DNA of 64,000 bases from Procambarus clarkii (GCF_040958095.1 NC_091156.1:19267702-19331701), one strand, 5' to 3'. Numbered from the stretch's first letter, positions 34,146-46,417 are shown. Translations and numbers: made by a program. Notes: generated by a model not told the origin, from the sequence alone.

Positions 34146-34400
34146 TTAAAGTTGGTGCCGGGGCGATGAAGGGGCAAGGGGAGGCGTGAGGGACAGGGCA
34201 AGGGACAGGTCGTGGAAGGCGTGAGGGAAGGAGTAAGGGACGGGGCGACGGAAGGTGAGAGACACAACTGCAGCTGTTGGTGCAGCTGCAGTTGCCGATG
34301 CTGTAGGTGTTGCTCCCGCCGCCTCCTGATAGGGGTTCTTGTACTCAGGTGCCAGGGTGAATGGTCTGCTCTGCACCCCGGACTCTTCCCAGAATGACAT
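34146..34400 (-). CDS. Candidate host coding exon, unknown product
   Basis: On the minus strand an ATG with A at -3 opens 84 codons. The first 45 look protein-like: MSFWEESGVQSRPFTL and APEYKNPYQEAAGA, then an Ala/Thr-rich stretch. Third positions are mostly G or C, unlike the AT-rich spacers nearby. The later part (Pro/Leu/Ser-rich) may be intron read-through, but no strong donor is seen. It lies on the same strand as the better exon at 39,310-39,564, about 5 kb downstream. No domain recognised; it could be chance. Confidence 0.28.
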   Translation of the reverse strand: MSFWEESGVQSRPFTLAPEYKNPYQEAAGATPTASATAAAPTAAVVSLTFRRPVPYSFPHAFHDLSLALSLTPPLAPSSPRHQL

Positions 34401-34607
34401 CTTTTCTGAAGGCTCAAGCTCGCCCTAATGGCGCGATGGCCATGCCACGGAAGCTCCACCGACACCTGGTTACTGGAGCAGAACTTGTGCTTATACGAGA
34501 GTAAACAGTTGAAATGATCACCGAGCTGTGGATTAATGCCTAGATGCACACTGAGAAGTAATGCGTTGGCGAGATCTATGCAACTTGCAGACCGCAGCGT
34601 ATCTTGA

Positions 34608-34770
34608 CGCTGGCATGCGTCACTGGACAGCTGGTGGGGGTGACGCTGGCATGAGTCACTGGACAGCTGGTGGGGGTGACGCTGGCATGAGTCACTGGGC
34701 AGCTGGTGGGGGTGACGCTGGCGTGCGTCACTGGGCAGCTGATGGGGGTGACGCTGGCCAGTGACAGTTG
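34608..34770. repeat. 36-bp minisatellite, about 4.5 copies
   Basis: Unit contains GACGCTGGCATGAGTCACTG and CAGCTGGTGGGGGT. Copies differ at ATG/GTG, GAG/GCG and GAC/GGC. Confidence 0.93.
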
Positions 34771-34889
34771 GTCCACGGGCAAGGTGGGGGGGGGGGTGAC
34801 GAGGGTTGCTTGCTAGCTGACAGTGTCTGTGGTTGGGTGAGGTCTAGCTCCCTATGCCCCGCCGACCACCCTTCCTGTACCTGTTGCGT

Positions 34890-35205
34890 TACAACTTAAC
34901 TATTTTGACCTTGAATCTGATTTTATAGTTGTGGGTGGAGGTGGCTTCCACAACTTCTTCGTTCAGCGCACTCCACGTATTGACTACTCGTACCGGGTAC
35001 AAGCAATTCCTTATATATCTTAGGCTCATTTGCATTCCCAGCTTCCACCTGTGTCCTCTTCTCCTGCTTTCTACCAATCTCAAAAGGCTATTGAGATTGA
35101 TAGAAAGCACTATTTCCCTCAACTTTATCTATTTTCCTCCGGATCATGTATGTTGTGATCATATCCTCTCTGTTCCTTCTATCCTCTAGAGTTGTGAGAT
35201 TTAGT
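34890..35205 (-). mobile_element. CR1/L2-type LINE C-terminal fragment
   Basis: The minus strand encodes RRRGHRWKLGMQMSLRYIRN and VRVVNTWSALNEEVVEATS, matching RTRGHRWKLSTQMSHRDVRK and VRVVSKWNALGSDVVEADS of the copy at 37,095-37,397. Its 5' side ends within the inverted junction described next. Confidence 0.82.
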
Positions 35206-35227
35206 TACATTCGTGTATTCTGGAACC

Positions 35228-35310
35228 AAATCTCACAACCCTAGGATTGAAGGAACAGAGAGGGTTATGATCACAACATACAAGATCCAGAGGGAAATAG
35301 TAATCAAGCA
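35228..35310 (+). mobile_element. Short inverted LINE segment
   Basis: AAATCTCACAACCCTAGGAT through AGAGGGTTATGATCACAACA is the diverged reverse complement of 35,140-35,202. Two pieces of the same LINE region therefore face each other across about 25 bp. Confidence 0.75.
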
Positions 35311-35329
35311 ATTACATACTACACCAAAA

Positions 35330-35950
35330 CATGCAATAGAACTTGTTCGCCCATGCTTTTAACTTCTCAATGAACATCATTCGAAAGGACATTACATTTC
35401 TATCCAATGGGTCCCAGCACACTGTGCAATACCCCCACAATGAACTTTTAGAGCAGCCAGCAAAAGCAATGCACGATGCAATTCACATCACACATCCAGT
35501 TCCTCATATTGCACAAAAAAGGGACCTTAAAAGCTTCCATAACACAATATTGTTCAGCGAAATGATAAACGTCATGCGCCCTCAATGCACTACGGAACCA
35601 TTAGAATGACATGGAGAAACTTGTGAACGTGTCACGAACATAGAGAAATAAATATAACAATGACCAGACTAAGGGAGGGACAGGCCACACTATAGCAGCT
35701 GGCGACCATCAACACAGAACATTCACAAGTGAACTCTGCATCTAATTCAATATTCCAGAGACTACTGGTCACCTTGACCGCTTCAATCATCATAGTGCCC
35801 TAATTCATATCTCATAAGGACTCATCACCCTCAAAGCACCTTTCGGTATCAAGCATATATTAAAGGGAGGAGATCTTTCACCACATATAAAATAACAAAT
35901 TGCCAAAGCATTGGCTAAATATTTCCAGTTCAAAAAAAGTTAGGTCACAT
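35330..35950 (+). mobile_element. Decayed LINE fragment, possible RNase H region
   Basis: Open frame 35,343-35,609 contains HNELLEQPAKAMHDAI, similar to the NE..D.LAK..H end of an RNase H domain, and the sequence before it (CAATGGGTCCCAGCACACTG) fits the WVP.H block in another frame. Following sequence has a TRLR-type start near 35,660. Highly degenerate. Confidence 0.4.
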
Positions 35951-36136
35951 TTGCCCTGTTCATATACCTCAAACCATCGTGACAATCATAGGAAGCAAAT
36001 TCCTAACTACAAAAGCAACAACTATCAGCTGACGCCATAAACAAAACACCCAACCCTCGCCCACAAGTGCATCACGTCTACACCTGACTCCTCGCTCCGG
36101 CTTCACATGAAATCAACAACAACAGTAGAATTTCCG

Positions 36137-36330
36137 AGCCTGGCCCCGAGCCTGGCCCCGAGCCTGGCCACGAGCCTGGCCCCGAGCCTGGCCCCGAGCC
36201 TGGCCCCGAGCCTGGCCCCGAGCCTGGCCCCGAGCCTGGCCCCGAGCCTGGCCCCGAGCCTGGCCCCGAGCCTGGCCCCGAGCCTGGCCCCGAGCCTGGC
36301 CCCGAGCCTGGCCCCGAGCCTGGCCACGGG
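36137..36330. repeat. 12-bp minisatellite (GCCTGGCCCCGA), about 16 copies
   Basis: Perfect copies except for CCACGAG at 36,168 and CCACGGG at the end. The 12-bp length keeps all frames open. Confidence 0.97.
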
Positions 36331-36539
36331 GACGCGTCTCCTGCCACCACCGCACACCGGCAGGACGGTTCCTTCCTGACAACAGCGCCTCGTACCGCTA
36401 AGACGAGAAGGAGCGAAGGTTGGTCGCTGGGCAGGTTAGAGTCAGGCTCATTAGGAACCGCTGGCGTTTGTTTTGGCAGTGGTGGTGTGTTTGTATGGGG
36501 GGAAGGCCCAGATATGGAGTATCTGGGAGAGCAAGGGAG

Positions 36540-36860
36540 AGAAGAGCTGGGGTGTCGGGGGGGGGGGGGGAGAACTAGGGGTGTGGGGGAGGGTAGCAGG
36601 GCGGGGAGTTGGGGAGAGTAGCAAGGCTGGGGTGTGAGTAGCAGGGCGGGGGTGTGGGGGGAGGGTAGCAGGGTGGGGGTGTGGGGGGAGGGTTGCAAGA
36701 CTAGGGTGTGTGAGGGGAGAACTGGGGGTGTGGGGGAGGGTAGCAGGGTAATTGGGTGTGGGGGGGAGAACTGGGGTGTGGGGGGGGGGGGGAGAACTGG
36801 GGTGTGGGGGGGGGGAGAACTGGGGTGTGGGGGGAGGGTAGCAGGGCGGGGGTGAACTGG
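36540..36860. repeat. G-rich degenerate minisatellite
   Basis: Imperfect repeats of GGGGAGAACTGGGGTGTGGG and GGGAGGGTAGCAGGGCGGGG, with G runs up to 12. Confidence 0.88.
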
Positions 36861-36869
36861 GGGTGTGGG

Positions 36870-36871
36870 AG

Positions 36872-36902
<31 letters not shown>

Positions 36903-36922
36903 TGTATGTATGTATGTATGTA

Positions 36923-36991
<69 letters not shown>
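36870..36991. repeat. (TATG)n-(TG)n microsatellite
   Basis: About 13 TATG units, then TG dinucleotides to 36,991. It joins directly to the 3' tail of the reversed LINE that follows (GTACTCACC). Confidence 0.96.
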
Positions 36992-36994
<3 letters not shown>

Positions 36995-38440
36995 CACCTA
37001 ATTGTACTCACCTAATTGTGCTTGCGGGGGTTGAGCTCTGGCTCTTTGGTCCCGCCTCTCAACCGTCAATCAACTGGTGTACAGATTCCTGAGCCTATTG
37101 GGCTCTATCATATCTACATTTGAAACTGTGTATGGAGTCAGCCTCCACCACATCACTTCCTAATGCATTCCATTTACTAACTACTCTGACACTGAAAACG
37201 TTCTTTCTAACGTCTCTGTGGCTCATTTGGGTACTCAGCTTCCACCTGTGTCCCCTTGTTCGCGTCCCACCAGTGTTGAATAGTTCATCCTTGTTTACCC
37301 GGTCGATTCCCCTGAGGATTTTGTAGGTTGTGATCATGTCCCCCCTTACTCTTCTGTCTTCGTGTCGTGAGGTGCATTTCCCGCAGCCTTTCCTCATAAC
37401 TCATGCCTCTTAGTTTAGTAAGCTACTAGTCTAGTAGCATACCTTTGGACTTTTTCCAGCTTCGTCTTGTGCTTGACAAGGTACGGGCTCCATGCTGGGG
37501 CCGCATACTCCAGGATTGGTCTTACATATGTGGTGTACAAGATTCTGAATGATTCCTTACACAGGTTCCTGAACGCCGTTCTGATGTTAGCCAGCCTCGC
37601 ATATGCCGCAGACGTTATTCTCTTTATGTGGGCTTCAGGAGACAGGTTTGGTGTGATATCAACTCCTAGATCTTTCTCTCTGTCTGTTTCATTAAGTACT
37701 TCATCTCCTATTCTGTATCCTGTGCCTGGCCTCCTGTTTCCACTGCCTAGTTTCATTACTTTGCATTTACTCGGGTTGAACTTCAACAGCCATTTGTTGG
37801 ACCATTCACTCAGTCTATCCAGGTCATCTTGTAGCCTCCTACTATCATCCTCTGTTTCAATCCTCCTCATAATTTTTGCATCGTCGGCAAACATTGAGAG
37901 GAACGAATCTATACCCTCTGGGAGATCATTTACATATACCAGAAACAGTATAGGTCCAAGGACTGACCCCTGCGGGACTCCACTTGTGACGTCTCGCCAA
38001 TCTGAGACCTCACCCCTCACACAGACTCGTTGTCTCCTGTTGCTTAGGTATTCCTCTATCCACCGGAGTACCTTCCCTCTCACTCCAGCCTGCATCTCCA
38101 ACTTTCGCACTAGCCTCTTGTGTGGTACTGTATCAAAGGCTTTCTGATAATCCAAAAATATGCAGTCTGCCCACCCTTCTCTTTCTTGCCTTATTTTTGA
38201 TGCCTGGTCGTAGAATTCAAGTAACCCTGTGAGGCAGGACCTGCCATCCCTGAACCCATGTTGATGCTGTGTTACAAAGTTCCTTCGCTCCAGATGCTCC
38301 ACTAGTCTTTTTCGCACAATCTTCTCCATCAGCTTGCATGGTATGCAGGTTAGGGACACTGGCCTGTAGTTCAGTGCCTCCTGTCTATCCCCTTTCTTGT
38401 ATATCGGGACTACGTTAGCTGCTTTCCAAATATCTGGCAG
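36992..38440 (-). mobile_element. CR1/L2-type LINE, 5'-truncated, best preserved copy
   Basis: Minus-strand order: (GCGT)n microsatellite junction at 38,440, reverse transcriptase, thumb, C-terminus, 3' UTR ending at CTTGTGCTTG-like tail words and (AC)n. The two open stretches are 37,415-38,440 and 37,095-37,397. The endonuclease and ORF1 are absent. It is less decayed than the copies at 27,140 and 28,256, hence probably younger. Confidence 0.9.
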
Positions 38441-38443
38441 TTC
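37415..38443 (-). pseudogene. LINE reverse transcriptase, nearly intact palm and thumb
   Basis: From ELPDIWKAANVVPIYKKGDR the frame is open for about 340 codons. Motifs: FLDYQKAFDTVPHKRLVRKL, DVTSGVPQGSVLGPILFLVY, MFADDAKIMRRI with both catalytic aspartates, and YVRPILEYAAPAWSPYLVKH. The frame stops at RLVAY and the conserved end resumes in another frame at 37,397, so one break separates them. The upstream part of the open frame (Arg/Thr/His repeats) is translated microsatellite. Confidence 0.9.
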
Positions 38444-38645
38444 CCCTGTCTGTATGTCTGTCTGTCTGTCTGTGTGTGCGTGTGTGTGCGTGTGTGCGCG
38501 TGCGTGCGTGTGCGTGTGCGTGCGTGTGCGTGCGTGCGTGCGCGTGCGTGCGTGCGTGTGCGTGCGTGTGCGTGCGTGCGCGTGTGCGTGCGTGTGCGTG
38601 TGCGTGCGTGTGCGCGCGTGCGTGCGCGCGCGTGCGCGCATGCTC
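38441..38645. repeat. (GTCT)n and (GTGC/GTGT)n microsatellite
   Basis: GTCT units at 38,450-38,473, then about 170 bp of alternating purine and pyrimidine (GTGCGTGCGT), a composition prone to Z-DNA. Confidence 0.96.
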
Positions 38646-39184
38646 GCTGTGTTAATAGTGTGATTGGCGTGACTCGTCCCTGATCCTATGGGTCTTGAGA
38701 GTATTTACATAGAAACCATAACTTCCTTACCCCCCTAACACGCTACCCTCCCCCCCCCCTCACAACCTCCACACGGAAGTTCGTCAACTCTGCACATCTG
38801 GGCTCCCCCGGGGGGGGGGGGGGGGCGTGTCTTCAGGTATATCTGGCCGTAAACATTAGAGCCAGATTAGTTAATGTCAAGTTCTGAGAAGCGGTTCACG
38901 AGTTTGTTGAGTTTATAACACGTGCTCGGCCCAGGCCGGGGAGGGGGTCAGGGCGGCAGGCCCGTCCCCCCCCCCCCCCAAGTACACAACGACGCAACGG
39001 AGGAAATTGGACCATTAGACTGGCCATGGACAGATATGAAATCAAAACTTATAAATCTCAGGATATAAAGTATCTCGAGACGGTACCGAGTGCGTATATT
39101 CACGTGCCCACCGGGAATATATATCCTCAACACAGTATATATATCTACCAGCCGGTGGTGAGACTTTTGTTGCACTGTTACAGA
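38646..39184. other. Spacer with homopolymer runs
   Basis: Contains G14-type and C13-type runs (38,808-38,826; 38,969-38,982). No gene recognised. Confidence 0.5.
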
Positions 39185-39219
39185 GTGAGGCCCTCAAGCG
39201 CTGGATTTGAGGGCCTCAC
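39185..39219. repeat. Perfect 13-bp hairpin
   Basis: GTGAGGCCCTCAA, a 9-base spacer, then the exact reverse complement. It lies about 90 bp past the donor site of the host exon, so would be in its first intron if that exon is real. Confidence 0.93.
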
Positions 39220-39309
39220 TGTGCCCTCCCTCGTGTGGATTTGAAGTGCAGCGTCAAGAAAAATAATTTAGAATAATGGGTGAAGAGTGAACGAGACTGA
39301 GAGACTGAC

Positions 39310-39564
39310 CTTGAAGAGCGCGAGCTTGGCGTCGGCCTCCTCCTTGGTGATGGAGGTCCTGGAGCCGCGGCTGGAGGCGTTGGAGACGTCGCTGCGGGCG
39401 TCGGTGTCTCCCCCACCGCCGTCCTCCCCGAAGACCTCGTCGTCAGCGGCGCCGCCCGTCACGTCCCCGTCCACACTGTCCACCACGATGCTGAAGGAGC
39501 CCGCACACAGGATCTCAGTGGACCGCGAACGGACCGGCCCGCGGGCCACTAGTGCTGCCGCCAT
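39310..39564 (-). CDS. Probable host first coding exon, product unknown
   Basis: The start is ATG at 39,564 in the context TTAATATGGCGG (A at -3, G at +4). Eighty-five codons follow: a short hydrophobic/basic start (MAAALVARGPVRSRSTEILC), an acidic Gly/Asp stretch (GGAADDEVFGEDGGGGDTDA), a Ser-rich segment (SDVSNASSRGSRTSI) and TKEEADAKLALFK, probably the start of a helix. The last codon AAG meets GTCAGT, a good splice donor at 39,309. Codon third positions are strongly G/C. No family is recognised; the acidic/Ser-rich composition suggests a disordered N-terminus. No downstream exon could be linked. Confidence 0.6.
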
Positions 39565-40480
39565 ATTAATTGTGGCGACGAATGGGCAACACTTAAGATA
39601 GAAAAAAAGCGGGGCACTGGAGGCCTCGCGAATACCTGTGCAGGTAAACCTCAAGCTGCACTTACACAGGCTATGTATGTCTCTCCCCACAGGCCGCTGT
39701 GAGCACTTGCAAGGTACCGCGTTAAGTGCTTGTTGAACACTTGTTTACAAGTTGGTGACTGCGTTGGTGACTGCGCTGGTGCCCGCACGAGGTAAACACC
39801 GCCTAAGCTGCACCAACAGATCTCCGAACCATTCACCAAGAGCTGGCGTGCCTGTGTGTGCTCGACAGGTCACCAGGAAGATTAATAACCTCAGGGGCTC
39901 AAGCGTGTCCGTCTCGTGATCGTTAGAAGTCTCTGAGCAGTGACCTTCCCCCTGTATATCGTCAACGTTTAGTGAATATTAAGACCGTGTGTGTTACTGG
40001 CTCGATGGTGGAGGCGAGAGGGAGGCAGGGAGAGTATTTTCAGGTTGTTGCTGAGTCGGGTTGAAGGTGGTAAGTGTGCCAAGAGGGTCGGTAGAGGTGT
40101 GCAGTGGTCAGCAAGGGAGGCGCGAGGGTGTGTGAGCTGCGCGGGAGCCTGAGCTAGACTGAGCTTGCGGCGCCAGCGGCCGGCGACAGTCACTTGTTGG
40201 TTAACGCCGCCATCACTAGTGCCACACTCCCCTCCTCCAGATTATGCCTTATCACTAATGTCTGCTGAATTATAGACGCTCTGGGACGCTGCGGTGTGGA
40301 GACGCGAGAGAGTGGTACACTAGGAGCGAGGGAAAGATCATAGATGGAAAGATTGTGCGGGTGTTGGGTGTAGGGTGGGAGGCGGGGGGAGCTTGGCAAC
40401 ACTGTGGCGCCCGGGCCGGCGCTCTCCAGAGTGAAGTTGCGTGCGTCACTCTTCTGGTGCGTTGTCCGGGGACAAGTGTG
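39565..40480 (-). promoter_or_regulatory. CpG-rich upstream region of the host exon
   Basis: The exon and the next 900 bp upstream are clearly richer in CG dinucleotides and GC than the spacers nearby (for example 39,410-39,560 and 40,120-40,200), as expected around a broadly used promoter. No TATA box is placed. The 28-bp minisatellite begins at its upstream edge. Confidence 0.4.
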
Positions 40481-40491
40481 GGCGGCCCTCC

Positions 40492-40962
40492 TGCGTCCTA
40501 CACACTCCAAGGTGTCCCTCTTGTCCTACACCCTCCAAGGTGTCCCTCGTGTCCTACACCCTCCAAGGTGTCCCTCGTGTCCTACACCCTCCAAGGTGTC
40601 CCTCGTGTCCTACACCCTCCAAGGTGTCACTCTTGTCCTACACCCTCCAAGGTGTCCCTCGTGTCCTACACCCTCCAAGGTGTCCCTCGTGTCCTACACC
40701 CTCCAAGGTGTCCCTCGTGTCCTACACCCTCCAAGGTGTCCCTCGTGTCCTACACCCTCCAAGGTGTCCCTCGTGTCCTACACCCTCCAAGGTGTCCCTC
40801 GTGTCCTACACCCTCCAAGGTGTCCCTCTTGTCCTACACCCTCCAAGGTGTCCCTCTTGTCCTACACCCTCCAAGGTGTCCCTCTTGTCCTACACCCTCC
40901 AAGGTGTCCCTCGTGTCCTACACCCTCCAAGGTGTCCCTCGTGTCCTACACCCTGCAATATG
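40492..40962. repeat. 28-bp minisatellite, about 17 copies
   Basis: Unit: CCTACACCCTCCAAGGTGTC followed by CCTCGTGT or CCTCTTGT. The G/T variants are clustered, not random. Confidence 0.96.
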
Positions 40963-41098
40963 TCTAACAACTTTTCACAGTAATCCTCAAATAGATTGTA
41001 TTTCCTCGGGAGATGAAGAGAAGGCAGAGAACAAGACCAGAATTTTGTAACTATTATATTTACTTTATAATATTCTCAAACACACACACACATATGTT

Positions 41099-41588
<490 letters not shown>

Positions 41589-41650
<62 letters not shown>
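41589..41650. repeat. (AT)n between two MITEs
   Basis: About 28 AT units with one GTATAT interruption near the second MITE. Confidence 0.97.
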
Positions 41651-42043
41651 GTCGTACCTAGTAGCCAGAACGCACTTCTCGGCCTACTATGCAAGGCCCG
41701 ATTTGCCTAATAAGCCAAGTTTTCATGAATTAATATATTTTCTCTAATTTTTTTCTTATGAAATGATAAAGCTACCCATTTCATTATGTATGAGGCCAAT
41801 TTTTTTTATTGGAGTTAAAATTAACGTAGATATATGACCGAACCTAACCAACCCTACCTAACCTAACCTAACCTATCTTTATAGGTTAGGTTAGGTTAGG
41901 CAGCCGAAAAAGTTAGGTTAGGTTAGGTTAGGTTAGGTAGGTTAGGTAGTCGAAAAACAATTATTTCATGAAAACTTGGCTTATTAGGCAAATCGGGCCT
42001 TGCATAGTAGGCTGAAAAGTGCGTTCTGGCTACTAGGTACGAC
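41651..42043. mobile_element. MITE copy 2 with TTAGG runs
   Basis: Same termini and internal plan as copy 1 (393 bp), in the opposite orientation judged from the internal GACCGAACCTAACCAACCC strand. A short TATATATAT follows before the Penelope-like fragment. Confidence 0.92.
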
Positions 42044-42059
42044 ATATATATATCAGACT

Positions 42060-44536
42060 ACGAGAAAGGAGTAAGACAGGAATTTCCTTAAATACTTTTG
42101 TTTTAATAATATATCTTCAAAAGAATGGATTTACAATACAGTGATGTGGATATATCAGTAGGAATGAGGTGAGATGAGAAAAAATGTCTTTAATGAGATA
42201 AGGGGATATTAATATGGTATTATTAAGATAAATGTGAATCAGTAATCCTACTGAAATTGCCCTTTAACTGATCAATCAAAAATGGATGTAAATTATACAA
42301 ATCACTAATAATGATAAAAAATACATGATTTTGTATTCTGTATTAAAGCAGATTCAATAATGTTTCAATTGAATTTTTTTACAATTCGCTATTGAAGAAG
42401 TCCTCTCCCAGTCAATTTGGTTAGAACTTTCTTACAAATAAACAAACAAAACATTAGATAATTGGCTTTGTCTTTCAGAGTATTTATGTTGCGAAATTCT
42501 AAATGTCAAATCTTTGGATGTTTGCCGTATATAGAAGTTATTACTGTCTTTTCATGATATTTTGTAAATGATACAATTATCACTACGAGGATACCTGATC
42601 AACCTGGCTGTGACTCATACGTCAGGCTGCGAGCAGTCGCGTCTAACAGCCTGGTTGATCAGTCCAGCAACCAGGAGGCCTGGTCGACGACCGGGCCGCG
42701 GGGACACTAAGCCCCGGAAGCACCTCAAGGTAGAAGCACCTCAAGGTAGGGCTGTTTATAAGTAACAGTTTTCCAACAGTATTTTCGTCATTAACCAATA
42801 CATGTATCAAAAAGTTTCAAGGTCTTGATACTATTTTCGAATCCGTAAAAATGTGGTAAACATAAAAAACATTTTTTTGCGAATTTTCTCACTGCATATA
42901 TTATTATAATATGTACGATGTGCTTTGGTACGGCAAACTTCCAAAAAACTCAGTGGATAACAAAGCTTGAGACCAATAGAATCAATATTCTTAAAATCTT
43001 CATCTAAGAATTCTGGACTAACAACCCGAAAAGCTCTTAGAAACATAGAGGAAAAAATTTATTGTTTCACATTGTATCTATGCCCTGAGAAATAATGAAC
43101 ATGAGATAAATTATTCGTAGACTTTCTGTAAACACTAAACTTTAGTGACAAATCTTCCCTTTGAATAAGTATATTTAAGAATTGCAAACATCTATCAATT
43201 TCAGTCTATATTAAATTTTATTGAGGTGACTTGATCATTAAGTTTAGCTACAAATTCGTCTGAATTTACATTTGTGGACTAAATACACAAAACACCAACA
43301 TATCTAAATAATGAAATGATTCTAGGAGTTATTTTTGAAAAAAACAAAATATATCGAAAAATTCCAAATACACGTTTGAAAGCAATGGCGATAAAGGATT
43401 TCCCATTGCCATGTCAAAAGTCTCTAAATAATACTCATTATTAAAAGTAAATTTACATTCGTTTATACACAGCTTAAAGAGATTGACAATAATATCAGAC
43501 AGAGGTAATACATGGGTCATTAATTCATGAGCAAAGTAATCAAGAATATCATCAACCGGCACCTTTATAAACAAAAAACAAACGTCAAAACTGATTAACC
43601 TGACATCAGGATTGATTTAACACTATTCAGTTTGTTAACTAATCCAATAGATTTGGTCAAATGAGAAGAGGAAATAGTTCCTAACAATTATGGGACAGGA
43701 TTTTAGTGAGCCATTTAGAAAGCTTGTAAGAAATGGATCCCACAGAACTGATGAGAGGCCTCATGGGATAGTTAGGCTTATGGGTCTTGACAAGGCCTTA
43801 GATATATGGTAATGAGGTACTAAATTGATTAAGAAGATCTTTATGGCTTCTTAAAAACTTCCTCAAGCTGCTATTGAAGGACTTGATAATGTCATCAAGA
43901 GGATTTTTTCTGAGTTTGGTGTATGTAGAAGAATCTTGGCGGAGATCATTCATTTTGGAAATACATTCCTCCTCGTTTAAAATAACAACAGAGCTGGCTG
44001 TGTCAGCCTTTGTTTTGTGAATGGAGGGGTCGGCTTCTAGCTCCTGTAAGCTTCGTCTCAACCTTTCAGGGAAATGTTTGTTTGAGAAGTCAACATTGAA
44101 CTATAAACAATACCTCTAACCAAGTTTGAGTTTTGCTGAGAGAGAATGCTTTGTTTTTCAAGCTGTATCAATGAACTAGAAATTTTAACCACAGAAAGTT
44201 GATTTGAAGTGGCAAATGACATACCATAACCTATAGCGGTAACCACATTTTCACTTATCGGTTTATATGATAAATTCATCACATTGTTTGGATTAGATTT
44301 CTTTGTCCAATCATTATTTTTTATCAGACTTTCTAACGTTTTAGAATATTTTGTAACTGATGTATTTTTCTATGTAGGTCACTGTAGATTTCATCCATCA
44401 GAGAATTTTTCCGGTCAGAAAGTATGATGTGAGGAAAGATTCTTTTTGCTGTATGCAAGTTTTTGAAAATAGAACGTTCACTTGATTTTGTAACTTCAGT
44501 GTTACTGAGGGCGAAGATACAATGTGAAACAAACAT
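42060..44536 (-). mobile_element. Penelope-like element, broken
   Basis: On the minus strand, in order: an N-terminal block (NLSYKPISENVVTAIGYGMS near 44,220-44,280), a reverse transcriptase start (SSVVILNEEECISKMNDLRQ at 43,930-44,000), the palm block AMGNPLSPLLSNVYLEFFD (43,350-43,410), a connector (NIDSIGLKLCYPLSF near 42,950) and GIY-YIG endonuclease remnants at 42,380-42,540. This order is the Penelope-like layout (known). Stops interrupt it in several places. A SINE-type insert splits it at 42,590-42,750. Confidence 0.85.
42590..42750 (+). mobile_element. SINE-type insert (CCTGATCAACC family) inside the Penelope-like element
   Basis: ATACCTGATCAACCTGGCTG to the duplicated end AAGCACCTCAAGGTAG. 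Its 3' part has GACCGGGCCGCGGGGACACT, shared with the SINE tail at 15,163. The facing Penelope-like fragment lacks it at the matching place (near 44,842), so it inserted after the two copies existed. Confidence 0.87.
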
Positions 44537-44539
44537 TTT

Positions 44540-45330
44540 GTTCCTTTATGGATCTAAGAGTTCTTGCGGTTGTTAGCCCAGAATTCTTTGATGAAGAGTT
44601 TAAGAATATTGATTCTATTGGTCTCAAGCTTTGTTATCCACTGAGTTTTTTGGAAGTTTATCGTACCAAAGCACATCGAACATATTGTAATAATATATGC
44701 AGTGAGAAAATTCGTCCAAGAATGTGCTTTGTTTACCATATTTTTCTGTGTTCGAAAATATTATCAAGGCCTTGAAACTTTGTTAGACATGTATTGTTCA
44801 ATTACGAAAATACTGTTGGAAAAGTACTAGTTGGAAACAGTCCTCGTAGTGATGATTATGTAATTTACAATATAATTTGAAAAGATTGTTATAGGTTCTT
44901 TATAGGGCAAACATCCAATGATTTGAAATTTAGAATTTTCCAACATAAATACCCTGTAAGACATGGCCAATTGTCAAATGCTTTGTTTATTTGTCAGAAA
45001 GTTCTCCCCTAATTGACTGGGAGATGACTTCTTCAATAACGGTTTGTAAAAGCATTTTCAATAGGAACATTATTGAATCTGGTTTAATACAGATTACAAA
45101 GTCATGTAATTTGAACTATAACAGTGAATTGAATCATTTAGATCCATTTTTGATTGATCAGTTAAAGGGCGATTTAAGTAGAATCATTGATACCCATTCA
45201 TCCCAATAATGCCCTATTAATAATATCCCCTTATCTCTTTAAAGACATTGTTTCTCACCTCAAATCATTCCTGCCTATATAGCCACACTATTGCATTGTA
45301 AATTTATCTTTCTAAAGATGTATTATTAAA
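44540..45330 (+). mobile_element. Second Penelope-like fragment, head-to-head with the first
   Basis: Starts abruptly with the connector (NIDSIGLKLCYPLSF at 44,605-44,650), then GIY-YIG endonuclease sequence (KDCYRFFIGQTSNDLKFRIF, 44,886-44,945; HKYPVRHGQLSNALFICQ after it) and the same 3' region as the minus copy (TTAAAGGGCGATTTAAGTAG). Only the end of the element is present. Diverged from the minus copy by many substitutions. Confidence 0.83.
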
Positions 45331-45419
45331 TACGAACGTACACAAAAAAAATCTTTCGTTCGTGGTTTAACATTTTCACATTGTTTATCATGTGTTAATT
45401 TCTCCGTGATATACACACA

Positions 45420-46417
<998 letters not shown>

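Noticed and set aside
36078-36698. 206-codon Pro/Gly/Ser frame
   Set aside because: 12-bp array plus G-rich repeat read in reverse.
38397-38683. Cys/Val/Arg-rich frames
   Set aside because: Translated GTGC/GTGT microsatellite.
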